Made by a program: the position numbers and the translations under genes. Source: JBOGED01 sp050743205 (lineage in GTDB: Bacteria > Actinomycetota > Nitriliruptoria > Euzebyales > Egibacteraceae). Taken from it: a DNA stretch of 5,212 nucleotides. Positions within the stretch are counted from its first letter, which is position 1. The number at the start of each line of letters is the position of its first letter. Shown here one piece after another: positions 1 to 5,147 of this stretch. The stretch spans positions 1 to 5,212 of the forward strand of contig JBOGEA010000397.1 of the NCBI GenBank assembly GCA_050743205.1, read 5' to 3'. The notes under the pieces are model-generated. The model saw only the letters and a list, made by a program, of their open reading frames with translations. It made no database searches and was not told where the DNA came from.

Positions 1-120
1 GGGGTGCGGGGTCGGGAGCGCGGCGGGGTGCGGGGTCGGGAGCGCGGCGGGGTGCGGGGTCGGGAGCGCGGCGGGGTGCGGGGTCGGGGGCGCGGCGGGG
101 TGCAGGTTTAGGGGCGCGGT
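1..120. repeat. 24-bp tandem repeat inside the kinase gene (5 units)
   Basis: Five head-to-tail 24-bp units start at 1, 25, 49, 73 and 97. The first three are identical, the fourth differs at one base, and the fifth is diverged. The period is a multiple of three, so on the minus strand each unit codes for an octapeptide, TPHPAALP or a variant such as AAPPTPHP. The array probably continues past the left edge. Identity is highest away from the kinase domain, suggesting recent expansion by slippage. Confidence 0.95.
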
Positions 121-972
121 CGGGGGATCCGGCTCGATCGCGGCTTGCAGCGCCGTGACGAATTCCCCGCAGGTGGCGTAGCGATCCGCTGGCTGTTTGG
201 CGATCGCTTTGGCGAGTACGGCGTCGACGCCCGGGGGCAGGTCGTCGAAGTCGAGGCTGACGCGGAGAGGCGGCGCGTTCAGGTGCGCGGCCATGATCGC
301 CGCGAAGCTGTCGCGGGTGAATGGCGGGGATCCGGTGAGGCATCGGTAGGCGACGCAGCCCAGGGCGTACTGGTCCATGGCGCCTTGCGGGGCGGCGCCC
401 TCGAAGCGTTCGGGGGCCATGTAGACAAACGTGCCGACGAGGGAGCCGCTGGTGACCGACCTGCTGTCGAGCTGGCGGCTGAGGCCGAAGTCGGCCAGGT
501 AGACGTGTTCGGGCTGGCCGGGCGAGCTGCCCGGAGCGATGAGGATGTTCGCCGGTTTGACGTCGCGGTGGACCAGGCCTACGCCGTGGGCCGCGTCGAG
601 CGCGTCGGCGACCTGGCGCAGGATGGCGCAGGCGCGCTGGGGGGCCAGGCGGCCCTCCCGCTTGATGAGCGCGGCCAGATCTGTGCCGTCGACGAAGCGC
701 ATGGACAGGTACAGCAGCCCGTCGGCCAGGCCGGCGTCGTAGATCGGTATGACATGGGGGTGATCGAGCGCGGCGGCCAGGCGGGACTCGCGTTCGAAGC
801 TGCGGCGAAAGTCCTGGTCATCGGCCAGTTCCTCGGCCAGCAGCTTGAGCGCGACGGTCCTGTCCAAACGCAGATGGGTCGCCCGGTAGACGACCCCCAT
901 GCCGCCCCTGCCGACCCTCTCGTCAATCCGGTGGCCAGCCACTGTCGTGCCGATCCAGGAATCCGACGCCAC
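1..972 (-). CDS. PknB-type serine/threonine protein kinase (N-terminal part, runs off window)
   Basis: Hanks-type Ser/Thr kinase, which transfers phosphate from ATP to protein Ser/Thr residues. I read 324 codons from a GTG at 972. The Gly-rich loop GRGGMG is at about 21-26, VALKL with catalytic Lys43, and a likely helix-C Glu62 in FERES. The catalytic loop HRDVKPANIL is at 135-144 (Asp137, Lys139, Asn142), DFG at 161-163, activation segment GTFVYMAPE at 180-188, and DQYALG at 200-205. The kinase fold ends near residue 275. A Pro/Ala-rich linker with TPHPAALP octapeptide repeats follows, the usual position of the juxtamembrane linker; no transmembrane segment lies inside the window. The start is supported by an AGGGGG stretch 4 nt upstream and an in-frame TGA 11 codons upstream with no other start codon between. 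The Wbl gene lies upstream on the same strand, separated by a hairpin, so the kinase is probably transcribed separately. All key residues are present, so it should be active. Confidence 0.93.
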   Translation of the reverse strand, partial: MASDSWIGTTVAGHRIDERVGRGGMGVVYRATHLRLDRTVALKLLAEELADDQDFRRSFERESRLAAALDHPHVIPIYDAGLADGLLYLSMRFVDGTDLAALIKREGRLAPQRACAILRQVADALDAAHGVGLVHRDVKPANILIAPGSSPGQPEHVYLADFGLSRQLDSRSVTSGSLVGTFVYMAPERFEGAAPQGAMDQYALGCVAYRCLTGSPPFTRDSFAAIMAAHLNAPPLRVSLDFDDLPPGVDAVLAKAIAKQPADRYATCGEFVTALQAAIEPDPPTAPLNLHPAAPPTPHPAALPTPHPAALPTPHPAALPTPHP

Positions 973-1018
973 TGCTCCCCCTACGGCCGCGCTCCCAACC
1001 TCTCAACCATGAAGAATC

Positions 1019-1024
1019 AGCATA
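1019..1024 (-). promoter_or_regulatory. Possible -10 box for the kinase gene
   Basis: TATGCT on the minus strand fits the actinobacterial TANNNT -10 pattern. It lies 46 nt upstream of the kinase GTG, in the gap between the Wbl hairpin and the kinase. No convincing -35 hexamer is found at 16-19 nt spacing, so this is a weak call. Confidence 0.25.
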
Positions 1025-1060
1025 AGCCGTCATGATGGCTGGGTGGCCGGCAGAACGATC

Positions 1061-1110
1061 ACCTGAACTCCGACTTGGGGGCGTATCCGCCCCCAAGTCG
1101 GAGTTCGGGT
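1061..1110 (-). terminator. Large hairpin at the end of the Wbl gene, probable terminator
   Basis: Arms 1065-1083 and 1088-1106 are 19-bp perfect complements around a 4-nt TATC loop. The stem extends through one T-G pair to 1061/1110, giving 23 pairs. The outermost base coincides with the last base of the Wbl TGA stop (1112-1110). There is no U tract on the minus strand, which is common for actinobacterial terminators. It separates the Wbl transcript from the kinase gene downstream on the same strand. Confidence 0.75.
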
Positions 1111-1371
1111 CAGCGCGGTTGATTCCGCCGCGCGGCGCGGCGGCGGAGGGCGTGGCGCTCGTCTTCGCTCAGGCCGCCCCACACGCCGGCGTCTTGGCCG
1201 GTGGCCAACGCCCACTGGAGGCACTGGACGCTGACCGGGCAGCGGGCGCACACCGCCTTCGCTCTGTTGGTCTGGTCAAGCGCGCGACCGCTGGTCCCGA
1301 CAGGGAAGAACGTCTCGGGGTCCTCGTCGAGACAGGCGGCCTGGGCGCGCCATCCCGACGGGGCCGCTCAC
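1110..1371 (-). CDS. WhiB-family (Wbl) iron-sulfur regulator, WhiB1/WblE-like, with out-of-frame start
   Basis: Wbl proteins bind a 4Fe-4S cluster through four cysteines and act as redox- or NO-sensitive transcription factors, often through the primary sigma factor. The frame reads WRAQAACLDEDPETFFPVG, then AVCARCPVSVQC, GQDAGVWGGLSEDER and a basic tail RRRAARRNQPR. The C-x27-C-x2-C-x5-C spacing and the GVWGG turn are complete. The frame has no start: a TGA (1370-1368) lies just upstream and no ATG, GTG or TTG occurs between it and Trp. The obvious start is GTG at 1371, one frame off. Removing one base from the GGG at 1354-1356 gives an 86-aa protein beginning MSGPVGW, the expected Wbl amino end. 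This is either a genuine frameshift or a sequence error. The GTG is 9 nt after the stop of the upstream small gene, so the two are probably one operon. Family assignment is firm; intactness is not. Confidence 0.85.
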
Positions 1372-1380
1372 TTTGCGCGC

Positions 1381-1602
1381 TCAACGCGCGTGACCTGCAA
1401 GGGAGTGCTCGCTGACCTCGCGGTCCGCGGCGCGCAGCGCCTGCTCGTTGCCGCTGCCGTCGCGTGCGACAGGCCGGTGGGTGCCCTCCCAGCCGCATTC
1501 GCAGCGCGCGTACACCTCACCGGCGGCGTAGGCGACGACCGTGGGATTCACCGTCCCCGTCAGGGCCGCCTCGAGGGCTTGGCGGTTATGATCGCCGTGC
1601 AT
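1381..1602 (-). CDS. Small CxCGWxG-motif protein, 73 aa, function unknown
   Basis: The 73-aa product begins MHGDHNRQALEAAL and contains CECGWEG at about residues 34-40. This Cys-x-Cys-Gly-Trp-x-Gly signature recurs in small uncharacterised actinobacterial and actinophage proteins, here followed by a stretch rich in Ala, Glu and Arg and a terminal HSLAGHAR. Only two cysteines are present, so a full zinc ribbon would need His ligands or dimerisation. Codons are strongly G/C at third positions, supporting a real gene. The ATG at 1602 has GGAG 9 nt upstream. A 14-17 bp direct duplication (1590-1603 and 1616-1632) spans the start and supplies a second, out-of-frame ATG at 1631. It lies 9 nt upstream of the Wbl GTG. 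No function can be assigned. Confidence 0.72.
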   Translation of the reverse strand: MHGDHNRQALEAALTGTVNPTVVAYAAGEVYARCECGWEGTHRPVARDGSGNEQALRAADREVSEHSLAGHAR

Positions 1603-1696
1603 GTGGAGTGTCTCCGATCGCTCCCGTGCATGGCCTCGGCGCGGGCGGCGGTGTCACAAGCACCAGTCAAACGGCCTCGCCGGGGCCACGTCAGCT

Positions 1697-1738
1697 ATTG
1701 GGCCACAACCATCCCGCCACCCGCCGTTGAGGGCCAAT
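1697..1738. repeat. Imperfect inverted repeat in the gap after the epimerase gene
   Basis: Arms 1697-1709 (ATTGGGCCACAAC) and 1726-1738 (GTTGAGGGCCAAT) are complementary at 11 of 13 positions, with a 16-nt spacer. The site is about 30 nt past the epimerase stop and about 95 nt before the start of the small CxCGWxG gene. It could be a weak terminator for the epimerase operon or an operator for the next transcript; the sequence does not decide. Nothing else is evident in 1603-1765. Confidence 0.4.
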
Positions 1739-1765
1739 GACCCCCTGACATGGCGAGATGTGTGA

Positions 1766-2698
1766 TCAGCCTGGAGCGTGCGGGCACGCCCAGGCGTCGG
1801 CGATGATCTGCCGCGGCGTCGAGCGCGCCGGCCGCCAGCCGAGCCGCGCGCGGATCCGCTCGCTGCTGGCCACCAGCACGGGCGGCTCGTTCTGAGCCGG
1901 CCTGTGCCGCACCGGCAGCACTCGCCCGGTGACCGCCTCGACCGCCGCGATCACCTCGGTGAGCGTCACGCCGGTCCCGCCTCCGACGTTGTACACCTCG
2001 TGCTGGCCGACTGTGGCGGCGCCCAGCGCGAGGGCGTACGCGTCGGCCAGGTCAGCGACGTGGGTGAACTCGCGGATCACCGAGCCGTCGCCGTTGACCT
2101 CCAGGCACGGGGCCGCGCCGCGGGCCACCGCCAGGGCTTTGGGGATGAGCCGGGTCAGGTCGGTGTCCGCGACCCCGCCCGCCGCGCCCGCGGCGTTGAA
2201 GCAGCGCAGGCTCACCGCCCCCAGCGCCCCGGCCGCCGCCTGCCAGGCGATCACCTGCTCGGCGGCCAGCTTCGACGCCGCGTACGGGCTGGTCGGCGCC
2301 GGGGGATGCGCCTCGCTGACAGGCTGCGGGGCGTCGGGCCCGTAGACCGCCCCGGTTGAGGCGAACACGAGACGGCAGGGCTGGTCGAGCTGGGCCAACG
2401 CCTCCAGCAGGTTGACCGTGCCGCCGACGTTCACGGAGAAGTAGCGGAGTGGCTCGGCGAACGACTCCCGCACCCGCGTCAACGCGGCGAGGTGGCAGGC
2501 GCCGTCGAACCTGCCGTCCAGCGCGATCCCGCGCAGCCGCTCGCGGTCGAGCAGATCGGCGGTCACGACGGTCGTGCCGGGCGGGAAGCCGAGCTGCGCG
2601 CGGTGGGTGAGCGCGGTGACCTCATGGCCAGCGCACGCCAGCCGATCGACGACCGCGCGACCGACGAACCCGCCCGCGCCGGTGACGAGGACGCGCAC
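1766..2698 (-). CDS. GalE-like NAD-dependent nucleotide-sugar epimerase/dehydratase
   Basis: Extended short-chain dehydrogenase/reductase of the UDP-glucose 4-epimerase type, using tightly bound NAD to epimerise or otherwise modify a nucleotide sugar in the cytoplasm. From GTG 2698 the 310-aa product begins MRVLVTGAGGFVG, with the Rossmann GxxGxxG at about residues 7-13. HLAALTRVRESFAEP is near 69-83, Ser114/Thr115 in ASTGAVYG, catalytic Tyr139-x3-Lys143 in SPYAASK, RCFNAAG at 165-171, GDGSVIREFTHVADLADA in the substrate region, and YNVGGGTG later. Length is near the 310-340 aa usual for the family. I chose 2698 because its G is shared with the TAG stop of the upstream gene (TAGTG) and the protein then starts at the first Rossmann strand; an in-frame GTG at 2728 would add ten residues not expected in this fold. 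The exact substrate cannot be read from sequence. Confidence 0.92.
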   Translation of the reverse strand: MRVLVTGAGGFVGRAVVDRLACAGHEVTALTHRAQLGFPPGTTVVTADLLDRERLRGIALDGRFDGACHLAALTRVRESFAEPLRYFSVNVGGTVNLLEALAQLDQPCRLVFASTGAVYGPDAPQPVSEAHPPAPTSPYAASKLAAEQVIAWQAAAGALGAVSLRCFNAAGAAGGVADTDLTRLIPKALAVARGAAPCLEVNGDGSVIREFTHVADLADAYALALGAATVGQHEVYNVGGGTGVTLTEVIAAVEAVTGRVLPVRHRPAQNEPPVLVASSERIRARLGWRPARSTPRQIIADAWACPHAPG

Positions 2699-2969
2699 TA
2701 CCCGCCCAGCAGCAGCCGGCGGTGCCACCAGGCGAGGTCAAGGCAGGCGGCGCCCGGCGGCGTCATCAACTCAGCCTCCAGGAGCCGGCGCACGGTGGCC
2801 TCGGTGAAGGGGATGCCCTCAGCGGCGCGGGCGTGGCGTCCGGCGGCGACCGCGACGCCCTCGCTGTTCGTCTCGACGAAGCCGGCAAAGGCCGAGTCGA
2901 ACACGTCGTCGTCGATCACCGCGACCGTGAGGATGTCACCGGTCAGCTGGAGTGGGTCGAGTCCGATGC
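2690..2969. repeat. Copy A of a 280-bp direct repeat
   Basis: This block covers the last about 90 codons of the HTH/Nudix-like gene plus the first three codons of the epimerase. It matches 4362-4641 at a constant offset of 1672 bp. I count about 22 mismatches by eye without gaps, roughly 92% identity; seven of these cluster at 2831-2838, where two compensating indels explain them better. Similarity stops abruptly at both ends. Confidence 0.92.
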
Positions 2970-4194
2970 CGAAGCACCAGACGGGCAGCCTCCCCTCGCG
3001 TCGCGCCTGGTTCAGGGTGCGGAACGGCTCAGCGCGCTCGTAGTCGATCGGCGAGCTGCCGCTGCCATCGTGCTCGCGGTTCCCGAGAAACTCCTCACTG
3101 AACCCGCGCAGGATGTTGCGCCAAAGGTCGAAGTCATTCGCTTGGGCGACCGCCGAGATGGTCGAGGGCTGAAACGCCACCGCGGGCATCACGTGAAACA
3201 TCCCACCGCCAATGGCCACCCTGGTGGGGTCACGGCGGTGCAGGATGAACGTGGCCGAGGCGCCATGGGGGCGGATCGTCAGGACACTGATCGATAACAG
3301 CAGCGCGCGCCGCGCGAGGTCGAGGGGATCTCCAATGAGCCGTCGGAACGGCAGCTCGCTCCACGTGGGGTGTACTGGATCGGCAGTCTGGCGCAGCCAG
3401 ACCGCGGCCAACTCATGCGCGGCTGCCTCGGAGACGTCGATCATGTCGAAGTAGGTCGTGTGGCCGAACGTGAGCCGGCCGCTGTTCGGTCCCCATTCGA
3501 CGTCGAGCAGGCGGTAGCTGAGCCGGTTCTCGAACAGCGTGGGACGGTCGAGGTCGCGGATCGCCCGGCTGTAGCGCTCGTAGCGTCCGCCGGCCGCCGT
3601 CAGCGGGCGCACGTGCTCGGACTCGGTCTCGGTGCCCGTGACCGTCGCGCTGGGGTGCGCGTCGACCCAGGCGAGCGCCACGTCAGCCAGCTCGACCGGC
3701 GCGGTCGGGACCCAGTCGCGCCGTACGAGCAGGGGCGCCCTGCCCAGCCGGTCGGTGTCGGGGTACAGCGAGGCCGCGACCCGCGCCAGCTCGCCGCGGC
3801 GGCGGTTGAGGCCCTGGCGCACCAGCCGCCACCGCCACTGGCTCGCGCCGACCGCCGCCGACCGCTCGTCGGCTGGCACCCGGCCGATCTGCGCGGACCC
3901 GTCCCGCGGCGCCTGCCCCAGCATGCCGGCCGCGAGCGCGAGCTCCTCGGCCGGCATCCCCAGCCGCTGCGCGATGCGCCGCAGGTGCCCGACGTCGCGG
4001 ATGCGACGCTGGCCGCTCTCCAGCCTGGAGATATACGACTGGTCGAAGCCGAGGAACTCGGCCAGCTCCAGCTGCGACAGGTCGTGGACGCCCCGGTAGG
4101 TCCGCAGGATCTCACCCAGCCCCGGGCTGTCGCAGACACCCGGCGCGGCGGGAACCCACAGCCACACCGGAGCCTGCCCAGGCGTCTGCCCCAT
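2698..4194 (-). CDS. XRE-type HTH regulator with Nudix-like C-terminal region, 498 aa
   Basis: A predicted DNA-binding regulator. Residues 26-85 form an XRE/Cro-like helix-turn-helix, with LSQLELAEFLGFDQSYISRLESG as the turn and recognition helix. Residues 119-300 include GHTTYFDMIDVSEAAAHELA (244-263), not a motif I can name. Residues 300-371 run from LLSISVLTI through IGGGMFHVMPA to RGFSEEFLG (363-371). The last resembles the REUxEExG helix of a Nudix box, with Gly364 in place of the first Glu, so it may bind nucleotides without hydrolysing them. The tail GIGLDPLQLTGDILTVAVIDDDVFD (409-433) is strand-rich. I chose ATG 4194 because a TATACT -10 box lies 7 nt before it and the HTH follows soon after. 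An in-frame start at 4413 would add 73 low-complexity residues translated from the palindrome, tandem repeats and the antisense-frame fragment. The stop overlaps the epimerase start (TAGTG), implying coupled translation. Ligand and targets are unknown. Confidence 0.85.
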   Translation of the reverse strand: MGQTPGQAPVWLWVPAAPGVCDSPGLGEILRTYRGVHDLSQLELAEFLGFDQSYISRLESGQRRIRDVGHLRRIAQRLGMPAEELALAAGMLGQAPRDGSAQIGRVPADERSAAVGASQWRWRLVRQGLNRRRGELARVAASLYPDTDRLGRAPLLVRRDWVPTAPVELADVALAWVDAHPSATVTGTETESEHVRPLTAAGGRYERYSRAIRDLDRPTLFENRLSYRLLDVEWGPNSGRLTFGHTTYFDMIDVSEAAAHELAAVWLRQTADPVHPTWSELPFRRLIGDPLDLARRALLLSISVLTIRPHGASATFILHRRDPTRVAIGGGMFHVMPAVAFQPSTISAVAQANDFDLWRNILRGFSEEFLGNREHDGSGSSPIDYERAEPFRTLNQARREGRLPVWCFGIGLDPLQLTGDILTVAVIDDDVFDSAFAGFVETNSEGVAVAAGRHARAAEGIPFTEATVRRLLEAELMTPPGAACLDLAWWHRRLLLGG

Positions 4195-4201
4195 CGGCCG
4201 C

Positions 4202-4207
4202 AGTATA
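4202..4207 (-). promoter_or_regulatory. -10 box of a leaderless promoter for the HTH-epimerase operon
   Basis: TATACT on the minus strand lies 7 nt (GCGGCCG) before the ATG at 4194. This is the distance expected if transcription begins at the A of the start codon, as in the many leaderless mRNAs of actinobacteria. No Shine-Dalgarno sequence is present before that ATG, which agrees. The -35 area (about 4226-4231) has no consensus, so an activator or extended contacts may be needed. Confidence 0.65.
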
Positions 4208-4210
4208 GGC

Positions 4211-4290
4211 CCGCGCCTCGCCGCCCCCCTGGGCGCTGAGCCTCCGGCCGCGCCTTGCCGTCCCTGGGCGCCGAGCCTCCAGCCGCGCCT
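4211..4290. repeat. 35-37 bp tandem repeat upstream of the HTH gene promoter
   Basis: About 2.2 units occur: 4211-4247, 4248-4282, and a partial unit ending at 4290. The best-matching core pairs 4227-4255 with 4262-4290, identical at 27 of 29 positions. The array runs from just above the -10 box, across the -35 position, up to the edge of the palindrome. Its position suits a regulator-binding region, perhaps for autoregulation by the HTH protein. It could equally be a slippage product. Confidence 0.7.
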
Positions 4291-4333
4291 CTGTGCTGGA
4301 TCCGCGCAGCATGCTGCGCGGATCCAGCACAGA
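4290..4333 (-). terminator. 44-bp perfect palindrome, probable terminator of the fragment gene
   Basis: A perfect palindrome with 22-bp arms and no spacer, centred between 4311 and 4312 and containing two GGATCC sites and a central GCATGC. As RNA it would form a very stable hairpin. It lies 36 nt past the stop of the truncated HTH-gene copy on the minus strand and about 80 nt before the -10 box of the intact operon, which is where a terminator would be expected. There is no U tract. A palindrome this long with no spacer could also be a dimeric protein-binding site. Confidence 0.75.
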
Positions 4334-4361
4334 ACCACCCCCCCAGAGGAGCGCGACGCGC

Positions 4362-4641
4362 GACGCGCACTACCCGCCCAGCAGCAGCCGGCGATGCCAC
4401 CAGGCGAGGTCAAGGCAGGCGGCCCCCGGCGGCGTCATCAGGTTGGCCTCCAGGAGCCGGCGCACAGTGGCCTCGGTGAAGGGGATGCCCTCAGCGGCGC
4501 GGCATGGCGCTCCGGCGGCGACCGCGACGCCTTCGCTGTTCGTCTCGACGAAGCCGGCAAAGGCCGCGTCGAACACCTCGTCGTCGATCACCGTGACCGT
4601 GAGGATGTCGCCGGTCAGCCGCAGTGGGTCGAGCCCGATGC
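4362..4641. repeat. Copy B of the 280-bp direct repeat
   Basis: Second copy of 2690-2969. It includes the TAGTGCGCGTC junction (regulator stop plus first epimerase codons), then ends within the GC-rich spacer before the palindrome. On its other side it ends at 4641, inside what would be codon 409 of the regulator. This shows that the copied unit already had the regulator-epimerase arrangement. Confidence 0.92.
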
Positions 4642-4705
4642 TTGAGATCAAGGACGTCGCCCTGGAAGAGCACGGGTCGAGCAGGCGGAAGTGCAAGAAT
4701 GACAC
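4370..4705 (-). pseudogene. C-terminal fragment of a second HTH/Nudix-like regulator
   Basis: An open frame of 111 codons from ATG 4705 to TAG 4372-4370. Codons 23-111 match residues 410-498 of the intact regulator with 8 differences in 89. These include a local change from RHA to APC made by two compensating indels that restore the frame. Codons 1-22 (MSFLHFRLLDPCSSRATSLISS) are unrelated to the regulator and come from sequence beyond the repeat boundary. The HTH and Nudix-like parts are absent, so this is most likely a remnant of a duplicated regulator gene, not a functional protein. Preservation of the frame suggests that it was coding for some time after duplication, or that it was swapped in from a diverged homologue. 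It might still be translated, but no Shine-Dalgarno sequence stands out. Confidence 0.8.
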
Positions 4706-4708
4706 GGG

Positions 4709-4841
4709 CCTGACGGAAGGCTGCCGGCAAGGTCACCATCGGCACCGGGATGAGGCTGTTGCAAAACGCAGGTCGGGACCGCATGCCTGCGCTGCCGCGT
4801 CACCTACGGCTTTTCCGTCAGACCTGACGGAAAGCTGGCGG
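4709..4841. repeat. Recurring CTGACGGAA motif, three copies
   Basis: A 19-bp sequence at 4709-4727 recurs at 4823-4841 with 17 of 19 identities (CCTGACGGAA core, then GCTG). The inverted form TTTCCGTCAG at 4812-4821 faces CTGACGGAAA at 4824-4833, making a hairpin with 10-bp arms and a 2-nt loop. Two of the three copies lie inside the MITE-like element and one lies 25 nt outside it. Confidence 0.6.
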
Positions 4842-4908
4842 TCAGTCCGGCGACCGGGCCGCTGCTACCACCCGATCGGTCATATCTGACCAATTCTGCA
4901 ACAGGCTC
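4752..4908. mobile_element. MITE-like element, 157 bp, with terminal inverted repeats
   Basis: The left end GAGGCTGTTGCAAAA (4752-4766) and the reverse complement of the right end, GAGCCTGTTGCAGAA (4894-4908), match at 13 of 15 positions. The flanking bases are GGAT on both sides (4748-4751 and 4909-4912), consistent with a 4-bp target duplication. The CTGTTGCA core is typical of several insertion-sequence families, IS6/IS26-like ends among them; this is from memory and the family is not settled. There is no room for a transposase, and it has an internal hairpin at 4812-4833. It is therefore a non-autonomous or internally deleted element. The TSD could be chance (about 1 in 256). Confidence 0.6.
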
Positions 4909-5042
4909 GGATGGAGCGAAATGCGCGAGGCCGCTCGCCGTGGTCGAGAGGGGCGTGCTTCCGGAAGACGCTCGTCTACGCTAACGTCTACGTCCCCGCC
5001 GGCGTCGTCACCCGCCCGCTTCCAGTCCTCCTGACACGGTGC
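4909..5042. other. Stretch without a recognisable gene, right of the MITE-like element
   Basis: No open frame here has a credible start, motif or codon bias on either strand. The only internal structure seen is a small direct repeat, CGTCTACG, twice near 4973-4992. Together with the MITE-like element and the fragment gene, about 840 bp (4370-5212) lack an intact gene, as in a decayed or insertion-prone junction. Confidence 0.5.
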
Positions 5043-5118
5043 GATAATTGGTGCGGTGTCGCCAGTCAGTGCTCCTCACCCGCCAGCACCACACAAGAAC
5101 ATCGGGCCGACGCCGTAA
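5043..5118 (+). other. Possible leaderless mini-ORF (20 codons) with its -10 box
   Basis: GATAAT (5043-5048) lies 7 nt before a GTG at 5056, which opens a 20-codon frame ending in TAA at 5116-5118 (MSPVSAPHPPAPHKNIGPTP). The -10 to start distance equals that of the HTH operon promoter, suggesting a leaderless transcript. No -35 consensus is seen (TTCCAG at 17 nt spacing is weak). A small stem (5117-5132) and a strong hairpin (5148-5189) follow. It could instead be a small RNA or chance. Confidence 0.25.
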
Positions 5119-5132
5119 CCGTCTCGACGGTT
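5117..5132. repeat. Small hairpin AACCGTC-TC-GACGGTT
   Basis: Perfect 7-bp arms (5117-5123, 5126-5132) around a 2-nt loop, extendable by one wobble and one G-C pair. It lies between the possible mini-ORF stop and the larger hairpin at 5148. Confidence 0.5.
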
Positions 5133-5147
5133 GCCGCAAACTCACCC

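Noticed and set aside
1..120. CRISPR-like array
   Set aside because: The repeats are directly adjacent with no spacers, and they code for an in-frame octapeptide of the kinase.
145..1035. Long plus-strand open frame of 296 codons
   Set aside because: It is antisense to the kinase gene, whose minus-strand frame carries GRGGMG, HRDVKPAN, DFG and APE. The plus-strand product shows no known motif.
1642..1670. TTGACT as a -35 box for the small CxCGWxG gene
   Set aside because: The -10 position at 17 nt spacing reads CGCCCG, not a promoter element.
2699..2728. In-frame GTG giving the epimerase ten extra residues
   Set aside because: It lies inside the regulator gene and adds residues ahead of the first Rossmann strand. 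The TAGTG overlap start is typical of coupled genes.
3600..4400. 266-codon minus-strand frame rich in Arg, Ser and Ala
   Set aside because: It overlaps the regulator in another frame and has biased, repetitive composition with no motif.
4195..4413. Amino-terminal extension of the regulator to 571 aa
   Set aside because: The extra 73 codons would be read from the palindrome, the tandem repeats and part of the duplicated block in a different frame. The -10 box 7 nt before ATG 4194 supports the shorter protein.
4751..4984. Plus-strand frame with CLRC and FSVRPDGKLAV across the MITE-like element
   Set aside because: It has no start codon and no recognisable family, and it crosses both element ends. 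It could be a decayed coding remnant but cannot be supported.
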